From Chamaecyparis obtusa (Eukaryota; Streptophyta; Pinopsida; Cupressales; Cupressaceae): a stretch of 64,000 nucleotides of DNA. The notes beneath the pieces were generated by a model. That model was not told where the DNA came from. It saw only the letters and a program-made list of their open reading frames with translations, and searched no databases. A program made the translations under genes and the position numbers. This document shows, in pieces, positions 11,899 to 23,841 of this stretch (position 1 is the stretch's first letter; each line of letters opens with the position of its first letter). Where the stretch lies: assembly GCA_027943335.1 (NCBI GenBank), contig BSBK01001162.1, forward strand, positions 2,036,001 to 2,100,000, in the 5' to 3' direction.

Positions 11899-12570
11899 TG
11901 CACATTCAATTTAAATAAATTTAATAAATAAAGTAATTATTATTAGTTGAGTGACCTAATATAAACAAGAATTACAATAAAAAGCACATGGAATTATTAA
12001 TGAGGAAATGGAATAAATTAGACCAAAAGAGAATGTGACAAAAATAAAGTTGCAGAGTTAAGTCAAGTTCCAGATTAGCATGGTGGAGTTGGAATTTTAG
12101 AGCTTTTTCCTTTGTGAGGAGGAATTTGGCCATTATTCTACCCACACATTTGCAGGTTTTGGAGGAAGGATTGAATTGGAGGATTTTTGAAAAGCTTGAG
12201 ATTTTTCAACATCTTTCTAGTCTTTGTCATATTTCTTCAATTGGTGGTTTGAGGTAGGGTTTGAAAACTCTCGTAGGTTTAATTTTTGTATTTCAAAAAG
12301 ATTTTTTTCTTCATGCCTATTAGATCTGGGTGATATTGGTATTTTGTTGATTTTCCTATCGTGTTTGAAATTCTGGAATTAAGTTTATGAGATTTTGTGC
12401 TTGGTATGAATTCCATTATTAAGTTTCATTTTAATTCAACTAAGGTTTTATTTTTTTTAATGGTAGAAAACTTTAGGGTTTGTATTAATTGAATTTTAAA
12501 ATATTTTCCTGGTAATAGCCCGTTATGTGAATTCATCATTGTTAAAATTCTATGAAGGAGAAAAGAATAA
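11899..12570. other. No gene seen
   Basis: AT-rich sequence with no credible open frame. The TGCA at 11899-11902 marks the right edge of the TIR element. Confidence 0.5.
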
Positions 12571-12748
12571 TGTGTGTGTGTGTGTGTGTGTATTATTTAA
12601 AATAAAAAATTGAGTGGAGGCCAGGTTTCACCCCACCCCCACGCCAGCATGAGATTGGGTTAGTTTATTATAAATTTCTTTTTTAATATATGGATTCTTT
12701 TGAATATATATATATATATATAAATAAATTTAAAAATATAAATTTATT

Positions 12749-12781
<33 letters not shown>

Positions 12782-13001
12782 ATATATATACATGTATATA
12801 TATATACATGTATATATATATACATGTATATATATATACATGTATATATATAAACATGTATATATATAAACATGTATATATATATACATGTATATATATA
12901 TACATGTATATATGTGTATATATATATACACATGTATATATATATACATGTATATATATAGATATATATATATACATATATATATACACATATATATATA
13001 C

Positions 13002-13071
<70 letters not shown>
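12571..13071. repeat. TG, TA and 16-bp CATG/TA microsatellite cluster
   Basis: (TG)n at 12571-12592, (TA)n at about 12705-12722, then a 16-bp period array of CATG spaced by TA runs (CATG at 12791, 12807, 12823, 12839 and onward) to about 12960, then (TA)n to 13071. Each unit is close to self-complementary. All open frames are low complexity. Confidence 0.9.
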
Positions 13072-13073
<2 letters not shown>

Positions 13074-14937
13074 CATTATTTCTTTTAGAGTACTTTGTAA
13101 TTTTAGTTCATGTTATTTGATTATTTCTGATAAATGAAAATGTAGAGAAATGATTTAATTATTAATTAATATATTTTATTGATTAGTAATTAAGGAAATC
13201 GGTTTACTTTCTAAAATAAGAATTTTTATGAATTTATATTGTTTTATTAATTATTAATTAGGAATCAATTTATTTTTAATTAACATTATAAATTGATTTT
13301 CTTAGTATTAGAATTTAATATGATAATGTAGTTATAGTATTGTTAGTTATTATTTAATAAATTTATTTATTTAATGGTACTTTGCAAATTAGTTTATTAT
13401 TAATTAAATTCTTATGTGTACTTTTCCTTCTATGTTTATGGATTAGGAGGGAATCTTTTTATGTTATCCTTTTAGGATTGCTACCAGAGGCAAGGTTAGG
13501 GTTAATGTGTATGTTTGTTTGTCTTGCATACTTTTGAGGCATTTGATTGTGTTATAACCCAACCTCATAGAAATTTCATTTTATTATGATGGAAGTTGTT
13601 TATGTATGTTTGTGTTATATTTTGGAACTAGATTATGATGTTATGATTCATGATGACCTATGAGTTATGTTTTGAGATGTATGAACTTAAGGCAGGTTAT
13701 CTAAGTGTTAAAGGGGAAGTGGATTGATTTGGAGGCACCAGAGCCCAGAAGTGACTACCTAGGTATCCTTAGCAAGTTACTTAAATAAGTGATAATATAA
13801 TTAAATGGATTTTTAAAAATAAAAATTAATAATAAAATGGATTCCTTGCCCATGCCTTGAGTTCTATTATAGGCTAAGGATGAGAGTGGGAGAAGATGCT
13901 TGCCCATCTAGTAGTGGCAATGATTTCTGATATGATCGGTTATCCTTATCTACATGAGAGGATTTCAAGTTTCACATATGATCACACTTGGGAGTCAAAG
14001 TCCAATGAGATCATTCCAAGGGATTGACATATGTGATGAAACTTCCCTAATTTTATCTTAGGTTTCCTATGTGTGTTGGTTGCCTCTGGGTTAGTATTTG
14101 TACCTTTGAGTCATTGATTTGTACCCTTAAGATAGGAACTTCTAGGACCCTTGCTTAGTTTTACCCGATGATTGATTTTGTTATTGTTATCTGAGTGGGG
14201 TCTGATGTCATCTCCTCAGTACAGTGGGAGAGGAACTAAAGGTTTTCATGAGGTCAGGAGGTAGTGATTTTTTTACCATTTGAGACTCTAATGTTCATGT
14301 TCTAGTGCTGAATAATCATTGTTGTGGTTGATTCTTATCTTATCTTCTTTGGGATACATATTCCTATTCTTTCTTTATTTGTATTTTGTACTCAGTTGTA
14401 GTTGCATAACCTACGACTTGTTCATTAGATGTGGGTGATCATATATACTTTATAATTTAGATGTATTTATGATGTACTATGTAGAATATTTAGATGATTA
14501 AATTTTACTTAATAGATTAAATTTTATTTATATAAATTTACGTTAAGGAACTCTTGAGATTTGTAATCTGTAATTGAGATTATGTTATGTGTATGTACGA
14601 ACTTTATGTTTTACTTCTACTTTGTTATTCAATATTGTTTGTAAACTCTTAAGAAAGTAATTTATTCTGTAAACTTAGTAATATGTTTTAGGTTAATATC
14701 TCTTGGGTTCCTTGGTGGGGTTTCACAGTCATCCTTTTGAAGGTTTTTGAAGCCCTTCACAAAATTCATTATTTGCATATATCTTGCAATTTACCCATTC
14801 CGTGAGACCAGATTTCTGTTAAGAACTTTTTCAAACAATTTGATGTCTTCTCTCAACACTCCTCTTACCAGTCAAACCAGCTGAAGCAACTCATTTGGTT
14901 TTTTCCCCCACATTCAATCCTACATCCTGTTGGATGA
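13072..14937. other. No gene seen
   Basis: AT-rich with scattered short frames. No LTR termini, TIRs or domains recognised. Confidence 0.45.
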
Positions 14938-15241
14938 GTGAGAGGGGGGAGGGGGGGAGGGGGGGTGAGAATAACTTATCGTAGGTCCCTTAACAATTTT
15001 CAACCTTAAAACCTTTTCAAAAACTAATCTTAATAATCATTTTTAAGCATTCAACCAATCATAGCAGTATGCATATGAAAATCATAAAATAATATGCAAA
15101 ACATTCAATCACACATTAACACCAATATTTAACATGGAAACCCAATTCAGGTAAAAACAAATAATTCACTCTTCTAAAGTGCACCTGGTTAACAACCAAC
15201 CATGTTAAAGCTTACAAAACACATTTTTTAGATGTGACCCT
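14938..15241 (-). repeat. Truncated copia-family LTR end
   Basis: From about 14990 onward it closely matches 23842-24110 (shared phrases AACCTTAAAACCTTTTC, GCATTCAACCAATCATAGCA, AACATGGAAACCCAATT). It starts TGTTGGATGAG after a G-rich run, so it looks like the outer end of an LTR read on the minus strand. It stops abruptly at the start of the next element. Confidence 0.6.
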
Positions 15242-16362
15242 TGTTAGGAATGAGAACACTGAGAGGGGGGGGGGAGTGAATCAGTGTTCACTGTATTTTA
15301 TCTTTTTACTTTATTCTTAAATTGAACTTGAATACTTAAATACTGAAATGAACATCAACATAAACATGAAACATGAAATCAACACATAACACCAATATGG
15401 TTACGGGAAAACCCAAATAGGTAAAAACCCTAGTGGGAATTGACACCCACTAATATTTTGTACTAGTGTTTTATGATCCTTGTTAGAAGATCCTTAACCC
15501 TATTAGGAGTTTCTTTACAATGTGTTTAGTACAGTGACCTTGTCAAGGGTCAGACCCTGTTAGGATTATTTTACAATAAACCCTATTAGGGGTGTGGAAT
15601 AACTATCCTAGAGCTCACTACTCAAGTGGTGAAGGCTAAAACCTTCTGATCTCAGATACACACTATATCTACTAGATGAACTATCACTATGACATTGCTT
15701 GTCTTATCAGTTCCTTTGATGTGCTGATGCTTTGACCTCTTGCAAATATCTAATAGACCTTATAAACTCTTTTCACACTTCTTGTCTACTTCTCTCAACT
15801 CTATATTCACATCCATGTGTATTACAATGGGTGCATCTCATATTTATATGCACATACAAAACAAATAACTAGGTCTTCCCTTTAACTGATTACATACAAC
15901 GCTTCCAATTGAATTGGCTCAAGCATGTTTAAAAACAAACATAATTACATGTCACAAACCTAATTACAATAGGTGCATAGCCTTTACAAAATAATAATAT
16001 AATTGCAAACCAAAATACCAATAGTCGATTGCTTTCTCTGTTCTTCTCTGGCATTCACTGTCTGTGCAACTTGAACTCTTTGTATCTTCCTAATACTAAA
16101 TCTTCTGATCATGCACTCTTAGACTTAGCATGAATATGATGTTACCAACTTAACTTCTAGGGAGAATACCATAATTCTTATTGTATACAGGTGCGCTGAT
16201 GCTTTGATCTTTAGGTACTCTGTACATTGTCCAGTCTTCAACACTTAGCCAATTTCTGATCTTCTCATCAAGTCCACTGACTTCAAAACACTATATGACT
16301 TTTTTTCCATAATGAAAACACTATATTAAGTCATATACACTAGTGTAGTCAACTTTCTAACA
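15242..16362 (-). repeat. 3' LTR (minus-strand element)
   Basis: Plus-strand sequence runs from TGTTAGGAATGAG to TTTCTAACA, about 1121 bp, with 6-bp inverted termini TGTTAG/CTAACA. A polypurine tract lies immediately inside at 16363-16374. Confidence 0.9.
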
Positions 16363-16374
16363 ATCTCCCCCTTT
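16363..16374 (-). promoter_or_regulatory. Polypurine tract
   Basis: The minus strand reads AAAGGGGGAGAT directly before the 3' LTR, as at the first element's LTR (about 3346-3357). Confidence 0.8.
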
Positions 16375-16539
16375 GTCATTGATGGCAACAAAGGAATATG
16401 GAAAAGTTACTAACTGTCCCTTAATACAAAAAACTTCTATCTTATATCTCCCTTATACATATCTATAACCCATATTCTATACATACTCCCCCTTTGACAT
16501 TAATGAAAAAGGTGTTTCAAAACTATAGCTACAAATACT

Positions 16540-19500
16540 TACTGTGAGAGAACATCCAGATATGCTATCTGTAAGTTTTGGATCTCTTTCTTCCAAAATG
16601 TGATCAATGAATTAACAATCTGGAGATGGGCGCATAGTGCATACTATAGCTTCTCCATCTTCTCCAAATATGTGCTAGGACCATGATCATATGTCACCGT
16701 AGTGGCATCAATCTCCTTGATATTCTAATTAAGTATATCTAGTGAGGGTGCAAGAGCATTTCTAAGCTGAGTCTACCTAGCCCTTATTTTTGACATCTAT
16801 TTTTCTGCCTTCTCAATCTTGTTAGTTTGTCCTTGATATACATTATTGCACATATTTACATCAGTGGATGGGTCTTTCACTAATTTATTTACTTTGTCTA
16901 TCATAGCTTCTGCCTCTTGAATCTTCTTGAAATGTTCATCAGTTAACTTTTCCTGATCCATACAGTCAGCAATGATTTTTCTTCCTTTTTTCTGCAAACT
17001 CTTTCAAAGTTTATTGTCCAACTTTGAGTGAACTAAGGTCTAGTGAGAAGTTACTGACCAATTCACTTAGCCTTTTCTTTCTATACTTCTCTTCTGCAAC
17101 CTAAGATGTAGATGCTTCCAAGCTAGCAAAGTTGGTTTTAAAGGCTGTAAGGATGTTGCTAACATCATCAACTGTAGTAACCTTGGACACTTTTTTGTCT
17201 AAAGACAATAGGTTGTTCAATATGTTCACTGACTCAAAAAATAGGGGATTCCTCATCACTTGTTTCTCTTTGGCTTTTTCCATAGTTAAGACACTGATCT
17301 TGATCAAGTCTTCTTCTCCCCAAGAATCCAAACTAGTTGTGTTAGATGTCAAACTTGACAACAATACTGCTGATGGTAGTGGAGTGATAGGTGTACTATC
17401 CATTACTTCTTGTTTTACCTTGATTATCATTTCAACTGATGGTTCATCTATTTTCTCACTTCCTTTTACCTCTTCTTCTCTTTTTCCTTCTTCTATCTTT
17501 CCTTTCTCTTTCTTAGTTTCTTTTTCTATCATCTTTTCTTCTTTTTCATCTTTTATATCCTCAATCAATACTTCTTCTTGTTGATTGGGAGGGGTGTTGC
17601 TAAAAAGAGTTTTAACTTATTGTGTGCTTAAAAATGCTTCTTCAAACTTGTTCAAATCCATGTTTGTGGCTGCCATAGTAACTTTTACATTGTCAATAAA
17701 AATTGAGTCATCTTTGAGTGTCTCTATCATTGGCACAAACTTTTCTGCCTCTGTATATGTTTCAACTACAGGCATTGAGTCTTGGGGACCTGTCATAGGT
17801 ACATTAGTGGGCTCTACCACCTTGACTTCCTTTATGGGCACTTGAGCTGTAGGCACAGTAGATGGGAACATGTGCATGTTCATGAAGACCTTCTCAAAAT
17901 CTTTCTCTGTTTCCTTAGCCACCAATTCATAGTTCTTGTCCATTATATGTAGGGTCCTTGACTTGGTTCTAAGATGTGGCTTTACCAGATCTAGCAATAA
18001 AGTCTTCTCTTCTAGCGAGCATACTGGGAGGGTTTCATTTAAGGTCTTTTCCCTTTTCTTAGATCCTCTTCAATAGCTTGTCTCTTTAGAAATTCTAGGA
18101 TGTTCCATACATTATCTGGAATCATAGTCTTTAGTTCTAAGACTATTTTCTTGAACTTCAGCATATGTTTAACAACCATTCCATGAATCTCTGACTTGTC
18201 AATTTCACTATACTTCTCATAGAAATTCCCTACTTGATCTATCCTTCCTTCATCAATTATTCTTGTACTAAACACACTAAGATTAGGGTTTGAAGCTTAC
18301 TTCTAGAGGTGCTTGAGTGTTCTTCCTATTTCTTGTTACTTGTGAGGATGGATGACTAATGCTAATCTCTTTCTTCCTCTTAGGCATAGCCTTATACTTA
18401 GGAGGAGCAATAAGGTCAACTATTACTGTGGGTGTAGAAGGAGTAACATCAGTTTTACCCTTCAGATCATTAGATTTCTCAATTTTTACCTTCTTCAACT
18501 TAGGGTCATCAGATTCTATCTTTTCTATAGCTGCTCTCTCTCTTTCCAAAGAAATATTCTCTTGCCTTGCTTTGTCTAGATCTACTTGTGATACTCTTTG
18601 AATTCTTAAAAATTTTGAAGTAACCTTGGCAACCTTCCTTTTTGTTGTTGTGCTGTTCAAAATTGCATCAACTTCTCTTGTTTTCTCTTCATAGGTTCCC
18701 CATCTTGGCTCATTAGCATCCTTAGATGTTGATAACAGTACTTGAGCATATGCTTCTAGGATTGGCTCCTCAACCTCATATCCAAGTGGATGAATCCACT
18801 TTGTCCTTGGCTCAACTGCTTCCATACATGTTGTATCAATCTCCACCATAAAGCAAATACTATCTTTGTACTTTTCAACAATGCTTTCTAGAATCTTATA
18901 TCTCATCTGCATTTTGGCCCTAAATGTTTTCAATTCCAGTGTCATTTAATCTTTTAATGTACTCTCGGTACATGCCTTGAGAGATATCTATGGCATTGTG
19001 GGAATAGATCTATCTAGATACAAATCAGACACCTTTCCAATAATGTGGAAGTACATGTATATGATCAATGACGCAAATATGAATATCTTGGTCTTGTCAT
19101 GTTTAATGGCTTTGATGTTGTCTATTAGTTGTGCACGCAGGATCTCACATAGATTGAACTCTCCATTCTCTCTCACAAGTCTTATTACTACAAGAATTGT
19201 GGCCACTAACACACTGTTTACCTTTCTAGTGTGTTGAAACCTATACCATAGTATCATACATCAATTTGATGTCTTTCTCCTCTATAGGCTCTACAGTCAT
19301 TCTACGCCTATCACTTCTTGATTTGCATGTTTGTTCAACAATCTTCCTTACATCCTTACCCACTGGAAGAATGATGCTTGTTCTAGAGAGGCCTATCATC
19401 TCATGAATTAGGTCTCTGGTGATCCTTACTAGAACTTCACCTATCCAAAAAAGGTCATCATGAATTATGCTAAGTATAATTTTTACCCACTCAGACTCGT

Positions 19501-19860
19501 AGAACTCATATGCAGTAGAATATTCAATAATTGAGTGGTTTTCAAGCTGCACCTATTCATCCAAGAAGGTTGTATCTGGTTTCATCATGGTTTCTAAATG
19601 CGCTCTTATCCTGTCAAGACCTACTGGTTCCTTCTTGCAATATATGTATACCCTAATGTCTTCCACATGCATAACACCCATGGGAGTGCAGGAGAATGCA
19701 CCTTCTAGGTCGTCTAGTGTGGATTTAAATAGATGCCTCTTAAACACATATCTCTTCTTCTTTGCCACATCAAATAAAATGGGAGTAGCCATTACTTACT
19801 TGTATATCTCTTTCCAAGTAATCTCAAAAGCTTCTGAATCAACGTGATGAACTTAGGTTT
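16540..19860 (-). pseudogene. Unknown second ORF of the minus-strand LTR element
   Basis: Open blocks follow one another on the minus strand: 19792-19553, 19552-19241, 19257-18988, 18945-18283, 18275-18039, 17997-17617, 17568-17101 and 16997-16797, separated by stops and frame changes. Total size would be about 1000 residues. The block at 18945-18283 and the one around TRDLIHEMIGLSR (19552-19241) match the + strand remnant at 1-1376 (EITKKMIQQVTGLP, ICFMV, GTYDE). The C-terminal half is rich in Lys/Glu. I cannot assign a function. Its conservation between two element families argues that it did something for the element. Confidence 0.65.
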
Positions 19861-20394
19861 TTGCAACCAATCAAATGCACTAACAATCACTGGTGAATCA
19901 ATTTGCAATCCTTTACAATCAAATGCTAGGGCTCTTCTGCTCTCCAATCACTCTGAATTCGAATGCAATGAGGGATTTACAAGTTTTTGTGTACTTTAAA
20001 GTAGAAATTCTATCATTAATGCTTTCTGCGTAAACCAGGCTGTCACTAAAAATTTCTAACTTTCATTATGAAAATAATCTACTAGTGCGCTCTTGCACAT
20101 AGATTTTTCTAGTCTCCAAAAGGTTAAGTCCAAAGGCACATACTCTGAGAGTGAGTATATCAGCCGCGCAGGGGTCTAGAGATAAATTAGCTCTCCTTAT
20201 GACCCTGAGGGCCATTCATCCTGATGTAGAGGGTGCGTCCACTGTGGATGCATCCAATACATGTTCATCAACCTTATCCTTCTTTGCTTCTGACCAAATC
20301 AAGCTCGCATCCTCTGAAGCTTTCACAAACTTGACTTCTCCTTTGGTATCCAATACTGGTTCTTCAGGCTTTTTAGGGCTTTCCTGACCTTGCA
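19861..20394 (-). other. Junction between gag remnant and ORF2
   Basis: A short minus-strand open stretch (20390-20210, rich in Lys/Glu/Asp) continues the gag side. Then comes about 350 bp without clear coding. Confidence 0.4.
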
Positions 20395-21360
20395 TCCTTG
20401 ATCAAAAATTTTTTGAGATGTGTCCAGCCTTGTTACAAGAGTGACAAATGACTAGAGGCCTTATATTCCTCGATGCATTAACATGGGTCACCATTTTACA
20501 TTGTCTTGCTGAGTGACCATTATAGTTACATATCTGACAAGTAACATTCTGAGAAATCCTCATATTTGGCTGATTCTAATTTCTCTGATTATGATGTGTC
20601 TTTTTCTTTTGACTTGACTTGCAATTCATAGCTCTATGACCAAATTTATTGCATGAATAACAATAACCATTGAAAGGTCTTACCTCTGTATAGTTCCTTG
20701 CTATATGTCCATGCATGTTACATGCATAACAAGTTCTATCTACTAGCTTGCACTCATTCTTGGATGGTTCAATATGATCTTTAGTCTAACTTTCAGTCTC
20801 CTTAGCATCTGTGGTGTTTTCTAGTGCTTTCATTCTTTCTCTCATGTTGTCAATCTGGTTTTGTGCTTCATTGTATCCAATGCAACTAGTATCTCCTTTA
20901 AGTCTTCTTGCATATAACTGAGATTCTATTAAATCAGAATTGGTGTGCAATTTATTAATGTGATTCTTTGCCTCTTTTAATTCAGATTCCAAGATTTCTT
21001 TGTTGTTTCTTAGTTCCAAAATTTCCATGTTTTCTTGTCTCAATTCTTCATTCAGTTGAAGGTTCTCTTTGATCTGTTCATTATAGACATCTTGGTTGTT
21101 AGTTAGCTTTTATCCAATTCCTCAATCTGTTCTTTCAGGGATGATTTTTCTTCATTCATCTTCTTGGTCATTATCCCTAAATCACTGGTAGAGCATTCTT
21201 TCAAATATTTTCTTAGCCTTTTAATGACTATTTGAGCATCAGTGACTTTTTCTTTTAGTTCTTCAATTTATTTTTCAGATTTGTCCAAGTCTTCAAGAGC
21301 AGCTTCAACATTTCTTTTCAGATGTTTCATTTTTTCTTTTTCCATGATCTTCTCAAGTGG
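20395..21360 (-). pseudogene. Gag remnant: coiled coil plus four zinc knuckles
   Basis: The minus strand encodes first a Glu/Lys/Leu-rich coiled-coil stretch (21350-20786, one frame break), then four CCHC-like knuckles between about 20740 and 20400. In order they read CYACNMHGHIARNY (last Cys lost), CYSCNKFGHRAMNC (intact), CQICNYNGHSARQC (intact) and CHSCNKAGHISKNF (last Cys lost, then a stop). CX2CX4HX4C knuckles are the nucleocapsid signature of gag proteins that package RNA. In-frame stops mean this copy is dead. The arrangement suggests a gag of an LTR element, but I see no capsid motif that I can name. Confidence 0.75.
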
Positions 21361-21385
21361 TTAAACTTCTTTGCTAAGGACCAGA

Positions 21386-21397
21386 GCTCTGATACCA
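21386..21397 (-). promoter_or_regulatory. Met-tRNA primer-binding site
   Basis: The minus strand reads TGGTATCAGAGC two bases after the LTR end, the standard site complementary to the 3' end of initiator tRNA-Met in plant LTR elements. Confidence 0.9.
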
Positions 21398-21399
21398 AT

Positions 21400-22508
21400 T
21401 GTTAGGAATGGGAACACTAAGAGGGGGGGGGTTGAATCAGTGTTCACTATATTTTATCTTTTTACTTTATTCTTAAACTAAACTTGAATACTTAAATACT
21501 GAAATGAACATCAACATAAACATGAAACATGAAATCAATACATAACACCAATATGGTTACGGGGAAACCCAAATAGGTAAAAACCCCAGTGGGAATTGAC
21601 ACCCACTAATATTCTGTACTGGTGTTTTATGATCCTTGTTAAAGATCCTTAACCCTATTAGGAGTTGCTTTACAATGTATTTAGTACAGTGACCTTGTCA
21701 AGGGTCGGACCCTATTAGGATTATTTTACAATAAACCCTATTAGGGGTGTGGACTCACTGTCCTAGAGCTCACTGCTCAAGTGGTGAAGGCTACAACCTT
21801 ATGATCTCAGATACATACTATATCTACTAGATGAGCTGTCACTATGACACTGCTTGTCTTATCAATTCTTTTGATGTGTTGATGCTTTGACCTCTTGCAA
21901 AGCTCTAATACACCTTATCAACTCTTCACACACTTCTGATTTGCTTCTCTCAACTCTATATTCATGTCCATGTGTATTACAATGGGCGCATCTCATATTT
22001 ATATGCGCATACAAAATAAATAACTAGGTTGGCCCTTTAACTGATTACATACAATGCTTCCAATTGAATTGGCTCAAGCGTGTTTACAAAAAAACATAAT
22101 TACATGTCGGCAACCTAATTATAATAAGCACATAGCCTTTACAACATAATAATATAATCGCAAACCAAAATACCAATAGTCGGATTCTTTCTTTGTTCTT
22201 CTCTGGCATTCGCTGTCTGTACAACTTGAACTCTCTGTATCTTCCTCATACTAAATCTTTTAATCATGCGCTCTTAGACTTAGCATGAATATGATGTTAC
22301 CAACTTAAGTTCTAGGGTTCATACCATAATTCTATTTTATGCATGTGCTCTGATCTTTAGGTACTCTATACACTGTCCAATCTTCAACACTTAGCCAATT
22401 TCTGATCTTCTCATCAAGTGTGCTGACTTCAAAACACTATATGACTTTGTTTCCATAATGAAAATACTATATTAAGTCATATACATCAGTTTAGTCAAAT
22501 TTCCAACA
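21400..22508 (-). repeat. 5' LTR (minus-strand element)
   Basis: Plus-strand sequence runs from TGTTAGGAATGGG to TTTCCAACA, about 1109 bp. It has a G run near its left end and aligns along its length with 15242-16362. A primer site lies immediately inside. Confidence 0.9.
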
Positions 22509-23709
22509 AATGGACATGTTATCAACATGATATCATGGATGCAAAGGTTAACTGTTAGTACAGATAGCTATATAGCAGCTTGTGTCAGCAGTGTTCCTGA
22601 TAGAGTTACAGGCAGTGTTCTGTGAATGATTGTCCATATAGTTATCATGGAGCCTTGCATATTTGGATATGTTATGGAGACATGTTAGTGATGTTACATT
22701 CATGGATGTAGAGTCTAATGATCAATAGAAGTGAAGTTATGCAGTTGCTATTCACCAGTAGTAGTTTCCTGTGTTTATTCAGAAGAGTCGATAGAGATTA
22801 TATTGGTTCAGGAGTTGTGCCTATCATTTTGGTATGCACATTTGGATTAGTGGTTGGAGAAGATTTAGTAAGTTTTGGTTAAGATTGCATGATTTAATTC
22901 AGCTTGAGAAGAAAGTTTTAGTTACTTTGGTAGAGCCGACAGTGTGTAGCGTGCGTCTACATTTATTATTATTGGACAGGTCCCAGAATGTATTGCGTGC
23001 TTAGTAGAGCTTACAAAATTATTGTTGGAGTATGTTATGGTTTCTCTAATATGATTTCAAGGTGGTTCTAACAGACCGACTTGATTATATCATTTAGAGG
23101 GAAGATATTTATATGCATTCATTTGTGATTGCTAAGGTATGGTTCAGATTTGATTGTGAAGAGAAGAGCAGAGTGTGTGAAGTGTTGGGCCATCAGTAGA
23201 AGGTATATGTGACCGAGTAAAGTGTTTTTTCTATACATTAGAACTGATCCAGATAGTAGGTCAAATCCCAATTCACCAAGATCTAGATATAGTGTGTATT
23301 TGTTATTTAGAAGGTTGTAGCCTTCACTCATTTGAGCAGTGTGTTCTCAGATAGTGTGTCCTCACCCCTAACAGGGTTAATTGTAAAAGACTCCTAATAG
23401 GGTTCGACCCTTGACCAAGTCACTGTACTAAATACATTGTAAAGCAACTCCTAACAGGGTTAAGGATCTTCTAACAAGGATCATAATACACTAGTGTAGA
23501 TTATTAGTGGGTGTCAATTGCCACTGGGGTTTTTACCTATTTGGGTTTCCCCGTAACCAAAATATTGGTGTTGTGTTCAAGTTTTCTTTCATTGTGTTTA
23601 TGCTTTATGTTTAAGTATACTTAATTGGATAAAGAATTGAAACTTGTAGATAATTGATTCACCCCCCCCCCCCCCCCCTCTTAGTTATCTCTTGGGACTA
23701 TTCCTAACA
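22509..23709 (+). repeat. Opposite-facing LTR related to the 15-22 kb element
   Basis: Its right half (23330-23640) is the reverse complement of 15400-15640 and 21560-21800: CTAACAGGGTTAAGGATCTT, TTTTTACCTATTTGGGTTT and the C run before the end. It ends CTAACA at 23709 and is followed by a primer site, so it is a 5' LTR in + orientation. Its left edge is unclear: the U3 half does not align by eye with the other LTRs, so the start given is only the edge of the neighbouring LTR. Confidence 0.65.
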
Positions 23710-23711
23710 AT

Positions 23712-23723
23712 TGGTATCAGAGC
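23712..23723 (+). promoter_or_regulatory. Met-tRNA primer-binding site
   Basis: TGGTATCAGAGC lies two bases after the LTR end CTAACA. Only about 120 bp of element leader follow before copia-LTR sequence begins. Confidence 0.85.
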
Positions 23724-23841
23724 CTAAACAAAGTCACCTCATAGTAGTAAAAAGGATATTCATATACTAAAACCTTATGAGCTATGGTTTGGTAATGTTC
23801 CCACTTAGCAACCTTAAAACAATTTTCCTTAAGACAATTTT

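Larger units (their letters stand above)
15242..22508 (-). mobile_element. LTR retrotransposon with gag-like and unknown ORFs, no pol
   Basis: Two similar direct repeats (15242-16362 and 21400-22508) bound a 5-kb interior. On the minus strand the order is 5' LTR, Met-tRNA primer site, coiled-coil and zinc-knuckle gag remnant, unknown ORF2 remnant, polypurine tract, 3' LTR. I see no reverse transcriptase, RNase H or integrase motif in any frame, so the element would depend on enzymes from elsewhere. The flanking 5-mers (ACCCT left, AATGG right) do not match, so there is no clear target duplication. The LTRs differ by scattered substitutions and small indels, so it is not very recent. Confidence 0.8.

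Noticed and set aside
12683..13137. Overlapping frames of 87-110 codons
   Set aside because: Same cause: microsatellite translation.
15255..15275. G-run in the LTRs (also about 21422, and the C run near 23662) as a regulatory quadruplex
   Set aside because: A single homopolymer near the LTR end, shared by the family; no four-tract pattern to support a quadruplex call.
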